Source: Deltaproteobacteria bacterium
Lineage (GTDB): Bacteria > Desulfobacterota > Desulfuromonadia > Geobacterales > Geobacteraceae
DNA length: 64,000 nucleotides
Assembly (NCBI GenBank): GCA_009668975.1
Contig: SBEG01000004.1
Coordinates: 1 to 64,000 of the forward strand
Reading direction: 5' to 3'
The notes under the pieces were generated by a model. That model was not told where the DNA came from. It did not search any database and saw only the letters and a list, made by a program, of their open reading frames with translations. Both the position numbers and the translations under genes were made by a program. Shown piece after piece: positions 1 to 9,134 of this stretch (position 1 is its first letter; the number at the start of each line of letters is the position of its first letter).

Positions 1-56
1 GTTTCACCATTGAGTCGGGCGCGGCAAGCAGCGCCCCTACAAAACAAAACTTCATC

Positions 57-1247
57 TCAGTCCAGCAGATGCACATCCACCTTGTCACCGGCCCTCAGAT
101 CTTGCTTTTCAGCCGGGATCACGGCAATTCCGTCAGCAAGAAGCAGCGTTTTGAGGAAGCCGGTATCCTGTTTGCCGGCACTCTGGACCAGAAACTCGCC
201 ATTTTCCTGCGTCACCGCGACCCGGATAAAATTTACTCTGCCCGGCTTTTTGGGGATATCCATTTGCAGCGTGGCCTTGACCATCGGCCGCAGCACGCGA
301 GAATGACCCATCATCTTCAGCAGAGCCGGACGGACAAATTCTTCAAAAGTGAGGAGGCTTGAAACCGGGTTGCCGGGAAGTGAAAATATTGGTTTCCCGT
401 CCCGGAGGCCGAAAGCCGTTGGACGCCCCGGTTTGATATCGACCCTCCAGAAGGCCTGAACAACCATCAGTTCGGTCAGGACATCCCTGACGTAATCGCA
501 GTCTCCGGCAGACACCCCCGCGGAGGTGATCAGGACATCGGCACGCAACCCCTCGACCAGCTTTTCGCGGAGACTTTCCCGATTATCGCGCGCAATACCA
601 AGCATGACCGGAATACCGCCGGCCTGCGTAACCGCAGCGGCCAGAGCCAGGGAATTGCTGTTGATAATTTTACCGGGCGCAAGCGCCTCGCCCGGCTCCA
701 CCAATTCGTCTCCGGTGGAAAGTATGGCAACGCGCGCCCTGCGATAAACCGGCACGAAAACTTTGCCGAAAGAAGCCAGCATGCTGATTTCCGAAGGTCT
801 CAGCAGAGTACCGGCAGGGAGAACCGTCTCTCCGGACCTGACGTCCTCGCCTTTGAAGCGAATGTGATCACCAGGTTTGACCGCCGTCTTTATGGTAACC
901 CGGTCATCCTGCTCCTCTGTCTCCTCATACGGAACCACCGCATCAACACCCGGCGGGATCGGGGCCCCGGTCATGATCTTCACCGCGGTGCCGCGCTCGA
1001 CCTCCGCGATCATATGGTCACCGGCGGGAAGGAACCCGGCAAGTTTCAGGGTACCCCCACCCGGACAATCAACCGCATGAACCGCATAACCGTCCATGGC
1101 GGTATTATCCCATAAAGGCATGTCCCAAGGAGCGGCAATATCCTCGGCGAGCACCCGGCCGGTTGCGGTGAGAATTTCAACTTTTTCAACTCCCAGGGGA
1201 ACAACGCTGTCAAGGATGATCTTTCGGGCTTCTTCAAAGCTGGGCAT
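57..1247 (-). CDS. moeA: Molybdopterin molybdenumtransferase MoeA
   Basis: Cytoplasmic enzyme that inserts molybdate (or tungstate) into adenylylated molybdopterin in the last step of molybdenum cofactor synthesis. The 396-residue length is normal for MoeA. Family motifs are visible: MDGYAV at 51-56, TGAPIP at 93-98, TGDEL at 178-182, GVSAGD at 244-249 and LPGNPVS at 290-296, followed by a C-terminal beta domain. The ATG start has an AGGGAG ribosome site about nine bases upstream. It lies downstream of the tungstate importer genes on the same strand, which fits tungsten or molybdenum cofactor supply. A 179-base gap with a possible promoter separates it from tupC, so it may also be transcribed alone. 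Confidence 0.96.
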   Translation of the reverse strand: MPSFEEARKIILDSVVPLGVEKVEILTATGRVLAEDIAAPWDMPLWDNTAMDGYAVHAVDCPGGGTLKLAGFLPAGDHMIAEVERGTAVKIMTGAPIPPGVDAVVPYEETEEQDDRVTIKTAVKPGDHIRFKGEDVRSGETVLPAGTLLRPSEISMLASFGKVFVPVYRRARVAILSTGDELVEPGEALAPGKIINSNSLALAAAVTQAGGIPVMLGIARDNRESLREKLVEGLRADVLITSAGVSAGDCDYVRDVLTELMVVQAFWRVDIKPGRPTAFGLRDGKPIFSLPGNPVSSLLTFEEFVRPALLKMMGHSRVLRPMVKATLQMDIPKKPGRVNFIRVAVTQENGEFLVQSAGKQDTGFLKTLLLADGIAVIPAEKQDLRAGDKVDVHLLD

Positions 1248-1309
1248 GATTACAACTCCCTATCAATAAATATGCAGGCGATTCGTTCGTTGAACTGAAT
1301 GAACCTTTC

Positions 1310-1338
1310 ATGTAACAGATATTACCGCAGTACGTCAA
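1310..1338 (-). promoter_or_regulatory. Possible sigma-70 promoter for moeA
   Basis: On the minus strand TTGACG and TTACAT are separated by 17 bases in the gap between tupC and moeA. The -35 is good and the -10 is weak, so this is only a candidate. Confidence 0.3.
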
Positions 1339-1426
1339 GTGACTGTGCCGCCGCCAAAGATGAAACGCCTTGGTGATGCGCGCATGAGCGAGACCATCAC
1401 TAGCTCGCCATGGACAATTCGGATGA

Positions 1427-2521
1427 TTATTTCCCGTGGATGACATGAACCGCTGTCGCCTTGAAGGACGCAAAGACCTTTTTACCCTCTTGTAGCTCAA
1501 GTGAGGTGTACGCTTCGCGGGTAACATACGAAACAAGCGGGAAACCACAGTCAAGGGTGAGCTTCAGAAAGGGACCCAATGATGAAATGTCATTGATAAC
1601 TGCCGGAAAAATATTTCTCGCACTGGTTTTTTGATCGGAATGGTTCAGCTCGATGGAAACGTTTTCCGGACGAATGCAGCAATAAACCTTTTCACCGGGA
1701 TGATAATTTCCAACTGCATCTATCTCCACACCCGCCACGGAAATTGCCACGATGCCTTCTGGAGAGTTCACTACCCGACCTTCGAGAATGGTATCCATAC
1801 CGACAAAACTCGCCACAAACTCGTTAGAAGGATTATTCATGACTTCGAGGGGGGTGCCCTGTTGAACGATTGATCCGTTGTTCATGACCACGATACGATC
1901 CGACATGCGAAGCGCCTCCGACTGGTCGTGCGTTACCATGAGCGCGGTGATGCCGGTTTCGCGGAGAATTTTGTCCAGATCATCGGTAAGAGCATTTCGG
2001 GTGGGTGGATCGAGAGCGGAAAAAGGCTCATCAAGAAAGATGATTTCCGGCTCGATGGCAAACGCCCTGGCGAGGCTTGCCCGTTGAGCTTCCCCGCCGG
2101 AAAGCTTGCGTGCCGAGCGTTGTGCCAGATGCTCGATATTGAAACATTTCAGATAGCGCATCACCCGCTCGCGGATTTCATCGTTCTTCATGCCCCTGAT
2201 TTTCAAGCCGGAAGCAACATTTTTATACACCGTGGTATCGAAGAGAAGCGGCTCCTGAAAGACCATGGAAACCTTGCGCCGGTAGTTAAAAACTGCGTCA
2301 CGGGAAGCGATGGCTTCCTTCCGGTAGGTAATCTGTCCTTTGACAGGGCGAGCGAGACAGTTGAGCACCAGCAGCAGCGTCGACTTGCCGCTGCCGTTCG
2401 GGCCGATCACTGAGATGAATTCTTTCTCACGGATAAAAAAGGAAGGGATGTCCAGGATCGACACCCCCCCAAGTTCGACCTTGAGATTTTCTAGCGATAG
2501 AATAGTATCCTTGAGGGTCAC
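1427..2521 (-). CDS. tupC: Tungstate ABC transporter ATP-binding protein TupC
   Basis: Cytoplasmic ATPase of the tungstate importer. The 364 residues hold a full ABC domain: Walker A GPNGSGKST at 40-48, Q-loop FQEP at 88-91, signature LSGGE at 140-144, Walker B IIFLDEP at 160-166 and H-loop THD at 197-199. A C-terminal extension from about 240 resembles the TOBE/mop-like oxyanion domain. The start is GTG, overlapping the tupB stop in a GTGA junction, which indicates translational coupling. Substrate assignment rests on the adjacent TupA; the ATPase alone could serve molybdate or sulfate. Confidence 0.93.
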   Translation of the reverse strand: MTLKDTILSLENLKVELGGVSILDIPSFFIREKEFISVIGPNGSGKSTLLLVLNCLARPVKGQITYRKEAIASRDAVFNYRRKVSMVFQEPLLFDTTVYKNVASGLKIRGMKNDEIRERVMRYLKCFNIEHLAQRSARKLSGGEAQRASLARAFAIEPEIIFLDEPFSALDPPTRNALTDDLDKILRETGITALMVTHDQSEALRMSDRIVVMNNGSIVQQGTPLEVMNNPSNEFVASFVGMDTILEGRVVNSPEGIVAISVAGVEIDAVGNYHPGEKVYCCIRPENVSIELNHSDQKTSARNIFPAVINDISSLGPFLKLTLDCGFPLVSYVTREAYTSLELQEGKKVFASFKATAVHVIHGK

Positions 2522-3216
2522 CGGGGCCTCTCTCTTTGCTGAATGAGGGTAAAAACATAATTAACGGCAAACACGAGCAACAGCAGAATGATCGACAGCG
2601 CGAAAGCCACGTCGAATTCACCCTTGCCGGTTTCCATCACCGTGGCGGTGGTAAGCACGCGTGAATAGCCCTTGATGTTACCGCCCACCATGATCGAGGC
2701 GCCAACTTCGGAAATCACCCCGCCAAAACCGGCCATGACGGCTGCCATCAAGGGAAGACGCGCCTCCCGGAGGAGGATCCAGACCATCTGCAGTTTAGTT
2801 GCCCCAAGGGAAAGGATCTGCAGTCGCATCTTGGCCGGGAGATTCTGCAAGGCAGCAATGGAGATGCCCATGACGATCGGTGTCGCGATAACCGCCTGAG
2901 CGAGGATCATGGCGGTCGGCGTGTAGAGGATATCCAGAAAGCCGAGCGGGCCATTCCTCCAGAGGAAAACCGTGACAAACAGACCGACCACGACCGGGGG
3001 GAGCCCCATGCCGGTGTTGACAACGCTGACCACGAATTTTTTCCCCGGAAAACGGGTTAGGGCGACGATCATCCCGGTTGATATTCCTATCAGCACGCTG
3101 ATGAACGTCGCCACTCCCGAGACCTTGAGGGAAAGCCAGGTAATCCCAAGCACTTCCCGATCCAGTGAAAGAATAAGCTGGAACGCCTTGACTAATCCCT
3201 CAAGAATCAGATCCAT
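2518..3216 (-). CDS. tupB: Tungstate ABC transporter permease TupB
   Basis: Inner-membrane permease of the tungstate importer, 232 residues with about five to six hydrophobic segments. The EAA-type loop that contacts the ATPase is seen around LSLGATKLQMVWILLREA, followed by GGVISEVGASIMVGGN, typical of TupB-like permeases. It sits three bases after tupA and overlaps tupC by four bases, so the three genes form a tight operon. Confidence 0.93.
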   Translation of the reverse strand: MDLILEGLVKAFQLILSLDREVLGITWLSLKVSGVATFISVLIGISTGMIVALTRFPGKKFVVSVVNTGMGLPPVVVGLFVTVFLWRNGPLGFLDILYTPTAMILAQAVIATPIVMGISIAALQNLPAKMRLQILSLGATKLQMVWILLREARLPLMAAVMAGFGGVISEVGASIMVGGNIKGYSRVLTTATVMETGKGEFDVAFALSIILLLLVFAVNYVFTLIQQRERPR

Positions 3217-3219
3217 CTG

Positions 3220-4086
3220 CTACAGCCCCAAAGACTCGGGTTTTTTGCCTGCGTCAGGAAAGAACAGGGCACTGCCGTATTTTTTAACGCCATAGGTCTT
3301 GATAATGCCCTGGGCTTTTTTACTTACTACGAAATTGGCAAAAGCTTTCGCGCCGGCGGTATTAACCTTGGGCCACTTGGCAGGGTTCACCTCGATCACA
3401 TGGTAAATATTGAGCAGTGCGCCGTCACCTTCCACGACGATGTCGAGGCCCAGGTTCTTTTTCATGGACAGGTAGGTACCACGGTCAGCAATGGAATAAC
3501 CGTCTTTTTCGGCAGCAACATTCAAGGTCTGGCCCATGCCGAGGCCAGTCTGCTGATACCACCGCTGACCTTCAGGATTCATACCGGTAGACTTCCAGAG
3601 TTTCTTCTCCAGGGCATGCGTCCCGGAATTGTCGCCCCGTGACAGGAACAGAGCATTGGCCGCGGCAATTTTCTTCAGAGCTTCTTTGGCTGATTTGGTG
3701 CCCTTGACCTTGGCCGGATCGGTTTTCGGACCGAGAACCACGAAATCGTTATGCATAACCAGCATTCTGTTCACGCCGTACCCTTCGGCAACGAATTTCT
3801 TCTCCGCGTCGGGTGAGTGAACAAGAAGCACATCTGCCTCGCCCTTCTCGCCCATTTTCATTGCCTGGCCGGAACCGACCGAAATGGTTTTAACGAAGTA
3901 GCCGGTCTGTTTTTCGAATACCGGAAGCAGCTCGTCCAGCAGTCCGGAATCCTGGGTGCTGGTGGTCGTGGCCAGAATAATGGTCTTGTTGGCGGGAGCC
4001 GCCTGGGAGGTCGAAGGGGCAAAAGTCGCAAGCAGCGCGAAAGCAAAAGCCGCCAGTGAGAAAGATGCTGTCTTGAGAAATTTCAT
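3220..4086 (-). CDS. tupA: Tungstate-binding periplasmic protein TupA
   Basis: Periplasmic receptor that delivers tungstate to TupBC. The 288 residues start with a signal peptide (charged MKFLK, hydrophobic core, cleavage probably after SQA near 29). The mature protein carries TTTSTQDSG at 40-48, the oxyanion-binding signature of TupA, and SRGDNSGTH in the second half. An AGGAGT-like ribosome site precedes the ATG. It is the second gene of the operon, 36 bases after the related binding-protein gene. Tungstate rather than molybdate is inferred from the TTTSTxDSG motif. Confidence 0.93.
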   Translation of the reverse strand: MKFLKTASFSLAAFAFALLATFAPSTSQAAPANKTIILATTTSTQDSGLLDELLPVFEKQTGYFVKTISVGSGQAMKMGEKGEADVLLVHSPDAEKKFVAEGYGVNRMLVMHNDFVVLGPKTDPAKVKGTKSAKEALKKIAAANALFLSRGDNSGTHALEKKLWKSTGMNPEGQRWYQQTGLGMGQTLNVAAEKDGYSIADRGTYLSMKKNLGLDIVVEGDGALLNIYHVIEVNPAKWPKVNTAGAKAFANFVVSKKAQGIIKTYGVKKYGSALFFPDAGKKPESLGL

Positions 4087-4122
4087 ATGTGGTACTCCTT
4101 TGAATTAATTAAGTGTCTCAGA

Positions 4123-4977
4123 TTATTGCTTGGCTTGCAGCGCCTGCCATTCCGGGGAATTGGGGAAAAACAGCGGGCTGCCATAGGTATCAATATCGAA
4201 TTCAAGAATCAACTTCTGACCCTTTTCCGGCGAGGTCAACCACTGAACAAACTTCATCGCATCCTGGTAGTTGGCTTTCGGGAATTTCTTCGGGTTAACC
4301 GGAATTACCGAGATAAAGTTCAGCAGCGCCTCGTCCTTCTCCACCAGGACGGCCAGTTTGATGGATTTCTGCAGGGAAAGATAGGTCGCCCGGTCCATGA
4401 AGGTATAGGCGCCTGTCTGGTCCGCGTAGTTAAGCGTAGGGGCATTACCCTCACTTCCTTTTGCATACACTTCATACCAGCTGCCGGCGGGAGCAATGCC
4501 GGCTTTCTTCCACAGATCCATTTCCGCCACATGGGTTCCGGACTTGTCACCACGGCTGACAAAAGGTGCACCCTTCTCGGCGATTTTCTTCAGAGCCTCA
4601 GTTGCACTGGTCAGGCCCTTGATGCCCGCGGGATCTAAAGCCGGGCCGACAATGACAAAATCATTGTACATGACCGGAATCCGCTCAGTGCCGTAGCCAT
4701 CGGCGATGAACTTCTCTTCCAGGGATTTGGCATGAACCATGACCAGATCAACCGTACCCTGCTCCGCAATCTTGAGTGCCGCGCCGGTCCCGGCCCCGAC
4801 GTGACGAACGCGGATGCCGGAATCCTTCTCGAACTGATCCTCAAGAGCAGCAACGATGCCCGCATCAATAGGCCCGATGGTGCTGGCCATCAGGACAAAG
4901 TCCTTTGCCTGGACCTGCACCGCTAACGCGGCGCACAGTATAAACGAAAACAAAACGGAAAAAAATGCTTTTCTCAT
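4123..4977 (-). CDS. TupA-like extracellular solute-binding protein, second copy
   Basis: Paralogue of TupA (284 residues) at the head of the tup operon. The internal ATG was chosen because GGAGGG sits five bases upstream and it gives a clean signal peptide (MRKAFFSVLF..., cleavage after VQA near 24). It shares the GDKSGTH block, the MYNDFVIVGP block and overall length with TupA. The ligand signature TTTSTQDSG is replaced by ASTIGPIDAG, so residues that hold the oxyanion in TupA are partly absent. It may bind another oxyanion, bind tungstate with different affinity, or act as a sensor. Confidence 0.88.
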   Translation of the reverse strand: MRKAFFSVLFSFILCAALAVQVQAKDFVLMASTIGPIDAGIVAALEDQFEKDSGIRVRHVGAGTGAALKIAEQGTVDLVMVHAKSLEEKFIADGYGTERIPVMYNDFVIVGPALDPAGIKGLTSATEALKKIAEKGAPFVSRGDKSGTHVAEMDLWKKAGIAPAGSWYEVYAKGSEGNAPTLNYADQTGAYTFMDRATYLSLQKSIKLAVLVEKDEALLNFISVIPVNPKKFPKANYQDAMKFVQWLTSPEKGQKLILEFDIDTYGSPLFFPNSPEWQALQAKQ

Positions 4978-5046
4978 CCAATCCCTCCATTGAGAAAATG
5001 TGGTGGATACCGCACAGCATTGTAAAACAAGGACTATAGCGTGAAG

Positions 5047-5078
5047 TAAAAAAACGGGGGGAGAAAATCTCCCCCCCA
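5047..5078 (-). terminator. Intrinsic terminator after the porin gene
   Basis: On the minus strand a GGGGGGAGA/TCTCCCCCC stem with a TTTT loop is followed by GTTTTTTT. It lies 52 bases after the porin stop codon. Confidence 0.9.
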
Positions 5079-5129
5079 TCCATGAAGAAGGTTAGAGTTG
5101 AAAATAACTCTCAAGCTGTTGATGATATT

Positions 5130-6380
5130 CTAGAATGTAACGGTTGCTTGCATGCGGAACTGCATATCGTCGGTATTGGGAGTTCCCTGTTTGTGAATGT
5201 TGCCGACATCTGCCTGGAGCTTCAGATTATGGTTATTGAAGTAGTAGGAAAGAGCGCCGATAACTTCGGTCTGAAGGTTGTTGCTAACGTCTCGATTCGG
5301 GTCAAGGTAGGAGTAACGAACCGCGGCTTCAAGCTTCTTGGGAATGATGCAGTAGCCGGCCTGGAGATAGTAACCCTGCGCACGAACGGTGCTGTTTGTA
5401 ATCTGGCCATCAGCCTGCCCCCAGAAGTATTCAGCCTGAGCAAATGCGCCCATCCACTTGAAAGCCGTGTCGACAACAAAGGAGTTGATATCGACTTTTT
5501 CAGAAGCATTGAAATCTGCGGCATTTCTACCGACCCAGCCGCTTGTTGCATTGGCATAGCCATTATTTGTCGTTTCAAAGGTACCTGCTGCGGTCTTTTT
5601 CAGGATATTTCTGTAGAAACTGGAACCCACCGTAACCAGAGGTTTCTGGCTAAACTGCGGATCACCTTCGGCGTAGCCGAATGCGCCGAGCGGGTTGACC
5701 TGCAGATGGGCAAGGAAGGCCATGCTGTTGGTAGCACCGGCGGTAACACGAGTAGAAGTCTGGCCTGCACCGTTCGAAACACTCAGATCGTAATTGATCA
5801 GGTCGCCCAGAACCTTGCCGCCTACGACAGCACCCAGGTCATAGCCGGGAGAGAAAGCCGCGGTGACCGGGGAAACAGCCACAAATTGGAGATTACCGAC
5901 CGAAGACATGTTCTGCCTGCTGTATACCAGCTTGGTCTGACCACCCGTGAGCTGCAGTTCGTCGACAAATTTGTACTTAACGTAAGCGTTTTCCAGCATC
6001 TTCTTATCGCCGGACTGCTCAAGGCCGAACTGCAACATGTAGGTGAGGTCTTTGGAAAAGGCATAACCCGAAAAAATGAGCCGCCCTTTTGCCAGGTTGA
6101 ACTGGCTCACGTCATTGCTGGTGTCGTTGTCCAGGAAGGTGTAACGAACCTGCATGAGGCCACCAATCGAGAGCTGAAACTTCTCGTCAGCCGAGGTAAG
6201 GGTAAAACCCTTGCCCAACTTATAGCTGATCGGAGTACTCTTGGTGACTTCCTTGTAATCCGCCTCGGTGATAACACCTTTCTCTTTCAGAATGTCTTCG
6301 AGGGTCTTAGCTTCCGCTCCCTGAACGGCCATAAAACAGGCGCCCAGTGCGGCAATTACTGCTACCAAACTCTTTTTCAC
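5130..6380 (-). CDS. Phosphate-selective-porin-like outer membrane protein
   Basis: Outer-membrane beta-barrel of about 416 residues. The GTG start was chosen because AGGAGG lies five bases upstream; an in-frame ATG 33 bases earlier has no ribosome site. The signal peptide is clear (VKKSLVAVIAALGACFMAVQGAEA). A short helical stretch is followed by alternating beta strands (QLSIGGLMQVRYTF, GRLIFSGYAF, AYVKYKF) and a C-terminal phenylalanine (MQATVTF), the usual barrel-assembly signal. The layout fits the OprO/OprP porin family. It is monocistronic, with its own terminator. Oxyanion uptake is plausible next to tup genes, but the substrate is not shown by the sequence. Confidence 0.85.
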   Translation of the reverse strand: MKKSLVAVIAALGACFMAVQGAEAKTLEDILKEKGVITEADYKEVTKSTPISYKLGKGFTLTSADEKFQLSIGGLMQVRYTFLDNDTSNDVSQFNLAKGRLIFSGYAFSKDLTYMLQFGLEQSGDKKMLENAYVKYKFVDELQLTGGQTKLVYSRQNMSSVGNLQFVAVSPVTAAFSPGYDLGAVVGGKVLGDLINYDLSVSNGAGQTSTRVTAGATNSMAFLAHLQVNPLGAFGYAEGDPQFSQKPLVTVGSSFYRNILKKTAAGTFETTNNGYANATSGWVGRNAADFNASEKVDINSFVVDTAFKWMGAFAQAEYFWGQADGQITNSTVRAQGYYLQAGYCIIPKKLEAAVRYSYLDPNRDVSNNLQTEVIGALSYYFNNHNLKLQADVGNIHKQGTPNTDDMQFRMQATVTF

Positions 6381-6496
6381 GTGCTCCTCCTTTTTTGCAT
6401 GATAAGTTTGCACTACAGCCCCGTTTCAGGTTGCAGGCACGACATAACGTCATATAACACACACTATTATATAAATCATAATATATCGGTACCCAA

Positions 6497-6522
6497 GAAA
6501 AAACCCCTATATGCAAGGGGTT
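6497..6522 (-). terminator. Intrinsic terminator after the ferritin-like gene
   Basis: The minus strand reads AACCCCT, a 7-base loop, AGGGGTT, then a T run. It ends transcripts of the ferritin-like gene before the porin promoter region, which is very AT-rich. Confidence 0.8.
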
Positions 6523-6639
6523 ATTACCAGCAAATATGCGCTGTAAAATAAAAAACTACTCTCTGAAAGTCAAGCTAATTTTTTATTGGCCAATAAAATC
6601 TCAATCCCAAGCAGCGAACCGGCAAGTAATAGCACGTTT

Positions 6640-7137
6640 CTATTCACGCACGTAAATATCCTGATCGGATTCATGGACCATTCCCATGACATAAGAATAT
6701 TCCGCCTCAATAAGATCATAGTGTTTCTGTGTCTCCCAAATGACCTTTTCGAAAACTCCTCGAACAAGGGGATCAACCATGTCACCGGCAAACTGCGAAT
6801 ACCGGTCGATCAGGTATTTTTCCTCCTTCAAGGCTATTTCGAGAGCCTGCTGCTCATGGGTTTCCCGATCGATGGCCTTTTCCAGCAAGGCATAATTCGC
6901 CGACGCCTTGTCGGGAGGCGACGAGATGTAGGATGCGAGATCTCCGAAATCGCTCCCCTTGTAATGTCCGAAGAAGGCTCTAAGATGTTCCTCTTCCTCG
7001 CCGGCAAGAAGCTGAAAGATCTTTTTTGCTCTTTCGACCACGCTCACGGACGCAGCTTTCAGATAGAAGTCCATACTGTCTTTCTCAGCTTTAATGGCTA
7101 ACTTGAGAGCCTCTTGCAATGAATATTCCTTCCCCAT
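6640..7137 (-). CDS. Ferritin-like (rubrerythrin-type) diiron protein
   Basis: A 165-residue four-helix ferritin-like protein. The ATG was chosen for its GGAGGT site six bases upstream. Likely diiron ligands appear as E18 (AEKD), E47-E50/H51 (GEEEEHL), glutamates in EIALKEEKYLIDRY and E135/H139 (WETQKHY). There is no C-terminal rubredoxin domain, so it is an erythrin-like stand-alone domain. Such proteins act in peroxide detoxification or iron handling in anaerobes. A similar fold is encoded at 63158-63646. Confidence 0.85.
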   Translation of the reverse strand: MGKEYSLQEALKLAIKAEKDSMDFYLKAASVSVVERAKKIFQLLAGEEEEHLRAFFGHYKGSDFGDLASYISSPPDKASANYALLEKAIDRETHEQQALEIALKEEKYLIDRYSQFAGDMVDPLVRGVFEKVIWETQKHYDLIEAEYSYVMGMVHESDQDIYVRE

Positions 7138-7455
7138 AGTACCACCTCCAGGATATGTAGGAGCGGCCCCCTCTGGCCGCCCAACTCGGACAGGCACAAG
7201 GTCCTGCCCCTCATGACAAATGACAACTGAAAGAAATTATGATGCTAGCGAAAAACTTGCCATACTCGCGACCGCTTGTCGCCTAAGCTTCAGCGGTGGA
7301 GCAAAACGGGCATCCAGGACTCATAAAAGTTAATAAAATCCTGGACTCCCGCTTTCACGAAAATAACCAGAGTCCGTTTTTTTGATCCTATTGCGTGTGA
7401 ATCAAATTATAGAACAATTCTCGTAAAAGCATAGCCGCTGACCGGTCAGAACAGA
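7138..7455. repeat. Intergenic palindromic repeat region
   Basis: A 318-base gap without a gene. It holds a GC-rich palindrome (GGAGCGGCCCCC / GGCCGCCC, about 7160-7190) and a second partial palindrome (GGACAGGCAC / GTCCTGCCCC) of the type dispersed through this window. GGACTC...GAGTCC followed by a T run near 7340-7380 is a weak terminator-like stem. No promoter is convincing. Confidence 0.5.
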
Positions 7456-8226
7456 TTAGTCACGGGCCAAAATATCCTGTACCGCAACCCCGGCCATGGT
7501 AAGCCCGAATATTCCCGGGACATATGAAATGCTCCCGAGAGTGATCCGCCGGTGCCGGCAGGAAAACACCTGTTCATCCTTATTGGGACAGATGCAGCCG
7601 GCCTTGCAAACATTTTCCTTGCGAGCGGGCTCGCGGTATTCCTCGGTGGAAAATACCACTTTCACGCCATGCTCGATGCCTTGCTTTTTCAAAAGTTTTC
7701 TAATAATTTTCGCCAGACGGCACTTGTGGGTATCGGCAATATCCGCAACCCGGATCCGGGTCGGATCAACCTTTGAAGCAGCCCCCATGCTGGAAAGTAT
7801 CGGTAAACCCCGCTCGCGGCAACTTCGAATCAAATGCAGCTTGCTGGTAATGTGATCGATGGCATCCAGGACATAATCATATTTCTCCGACAGGAGAAAA
7901 TCGCTGTTTTCCGCGGAATAGAAATCCTTATACGGGACAACATCCACATCGGGATTGATGTGCCGCAACCGCTCAGCCATCACCAGGGCCTTGGATTTCC
8001 CGACGGTATCGTTCAGGGCAATAATCTGGCGATTGATGTTGGTTAAACAGACATCATCGAAATCGACAATGACAAGCCGCCCCACTCCGGCCCGGCAGAG
8101 CGCTTCCGCGGCATAGCCCCCGACGCCACCAAGGCCGAAGACCGCTACGGCAGCCTGTCGCAGCTTTTCCACACCCTCCGGGCCGATCAGGATTTCGGTA
8201 CGTGAAAATCGATGTTGTTCCGTCAT
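7456..8226 (-). CDS. tcdA: tRNA threonylcarbamoyladenosine dehydratase (TcdA/CsdL)
   Basis: E1-like (ThiF/MoeB superfamily) enzyme that uses ATP to cyclise t6A37 of tRNAs to ct6A. The 256 residues start at an ATG with GGAGC upstream. The nucleotide loop GLGGVGG is at 31-37 and the E1 motif DFDDVCLTNINRQ at 55-67. Cysteines in CKAGCICPNKDEQ are near 210, and the C-terminal ITLGSISYVPGIFGLTMAGVA is typical of the TcdA subgroup. No MoaD/ThiS partner lies nearby, which supports TcdA over MoeB or ThiF. Confidence 0.9.
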   Translation of the reverse strand: MTEQHRFSRTEILIGPEGVEKLRQAAVAVFGLGGVGGYAAEALCRAGVGRLVIVDFDDVCLTNINRQIIALNDTVGKSKALVMAERLRHINPDVDVVPYKDFYSAENSDFLLSEKYDYVLDAIDHITSKLHLIRSCRERGLPILSSMGAASKVDPTRIRVADIADTHKCRLAKIIRKLLKKQGIEHGVKVVFSTEEYREPARKENVCKAGCICPNKDEQVFSCRHRRITLGSISYVPGIFGLTMAGVAVQDILARD

Positions 8227-8292
8227 TAATTTGCTCCTATTTGTAACTTTCAACCCAGGTAGTATTTCGGCAATAAACATGACAACCCTGAT

Positions 8293-8345
8293 GTAGGGGC
8301 ACGGCGCGCCGTGCCCTGATTGGGAGAGGACCGCTTGGTCCCTAC
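8293..8345. repeat. Intergenic palindromic repeat
   Basis: It contains the perfect 20-base palindrome GGGCACGGCGCGCCGTGCCC at 8297-8316, flanked by GTAGG and followed by GGACCGCTTGGTCC with a trailing CTAC. Layout matches other GTAGGGGC-type intergenic repeats in this window. Confidence 0.7.
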
Positions 8346-8372
8346 CAGTGATATGACTATGTAGAAAATAAT

Positions 8373-9134
8373 TTATCCAATCCTGAATAACCTTTCAGCA
8401 TTGCTGGTCGTAACCCGAGCCACCTCTTCGACTTCAACCCCCTTCACTGCAGCAACCATCCGGGCTGTCTCAAGAAGAAAAGCCGGCTCGTTTACTTTAC
8501 CCCGATAGGGTTCAGGCGCCAGATCCGGCGAGTCGGTTTCCAGGAGCAAATGTTCAAGTGCGACCCGGGACGCAACCAGCGGACCTTTCACCGCATTGCG
8601 GTAGGTAATCGTTCCTGAAAACGAGATCAGGAGATTTTCCCCGATAAAGATCCGTGCCATCTCGGCGCTGCCGGAATACGCATGCATGACGCCCCCGACC
8701 TCGCGGACATGTTCTTCCCGCAGGATCTGCATCAGATCTTCAAAGGCTCGGCGGCAGTGAATAATCACCGGCAGACCCATTCTGACAGCCAGGCGGAGTT
8801 GTCCGCGGAAAGCAGTTTTCTGCGCATTTCGCGAAACTTCGTCCAGAGCATAATCAAGGCCGATCTCTCCGATTGCTCTGGCATCCGCAGCATACCCGGC
8901 AAGTTCATCCAGCATCCGGTCATCATAGCGATCGGCAAACATCGGGTGAAGCCCGAATGCCGCAGATACTCCTTCCGTGGTTGACGCCAGCCGGGCAATT
9001 TCCGACCACTTTTCAGGAGTGACCCCCGGAATGATGAACCGCTCCACGCCCACGGCACGAGCCGAAACAAGCACATCAGCGAGTCGGGCGGCAAGGGCCG
9101 GGTGGTCAAGATGGCAATGACTGTCAATAAACAT
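8373..9134 (-). CDS. TatD family metal-dependent hydrolase (DNase)
   Basis: TIM-barrel metallohydrolase of 253 residues. Metal ligands of the TatD family are visible: HCHLDH at 6-11, E90 in IGEIGLDY, H126 in VIIHCRR, the HAYSG block and TDSPDLAPEPYRGK near 205. Members are 3'-5' DNases linked to DNA repair or quality control. Both flanking gaps contain palindromes, so it is probably a single-gene transcript. Confidence 0.93.
   Translation of the reverse strand: MFIDSHCHLDHPALAARLADVLVSARAVGVERFIIPGVTPEKWSEIARLASTTEGVSAAFGLHPMFADRYDDRMLDELAGYAADARAIGEIGLDYALDEVSRNAQKTAFRGQLRLAVRMGLPVIIHCRRAFEDLMQILREEHVREVGGVMHAYSGSAEMARIFIGENLLISFSGTITYRNAVKGPLVASRVALEHLLLETDSPDLAPEPYRGKVNEPAFLLETARMVAAVKGVEVEEVARVTTSNAERLFRIG

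Noticed and set aside
5082-6551. Long plus-strand open frame opposite the porin gene
   Set aside because: It is the antisense of a clear signal-peptide-bearing barrel protein; no ribosome site and no domain is seen.
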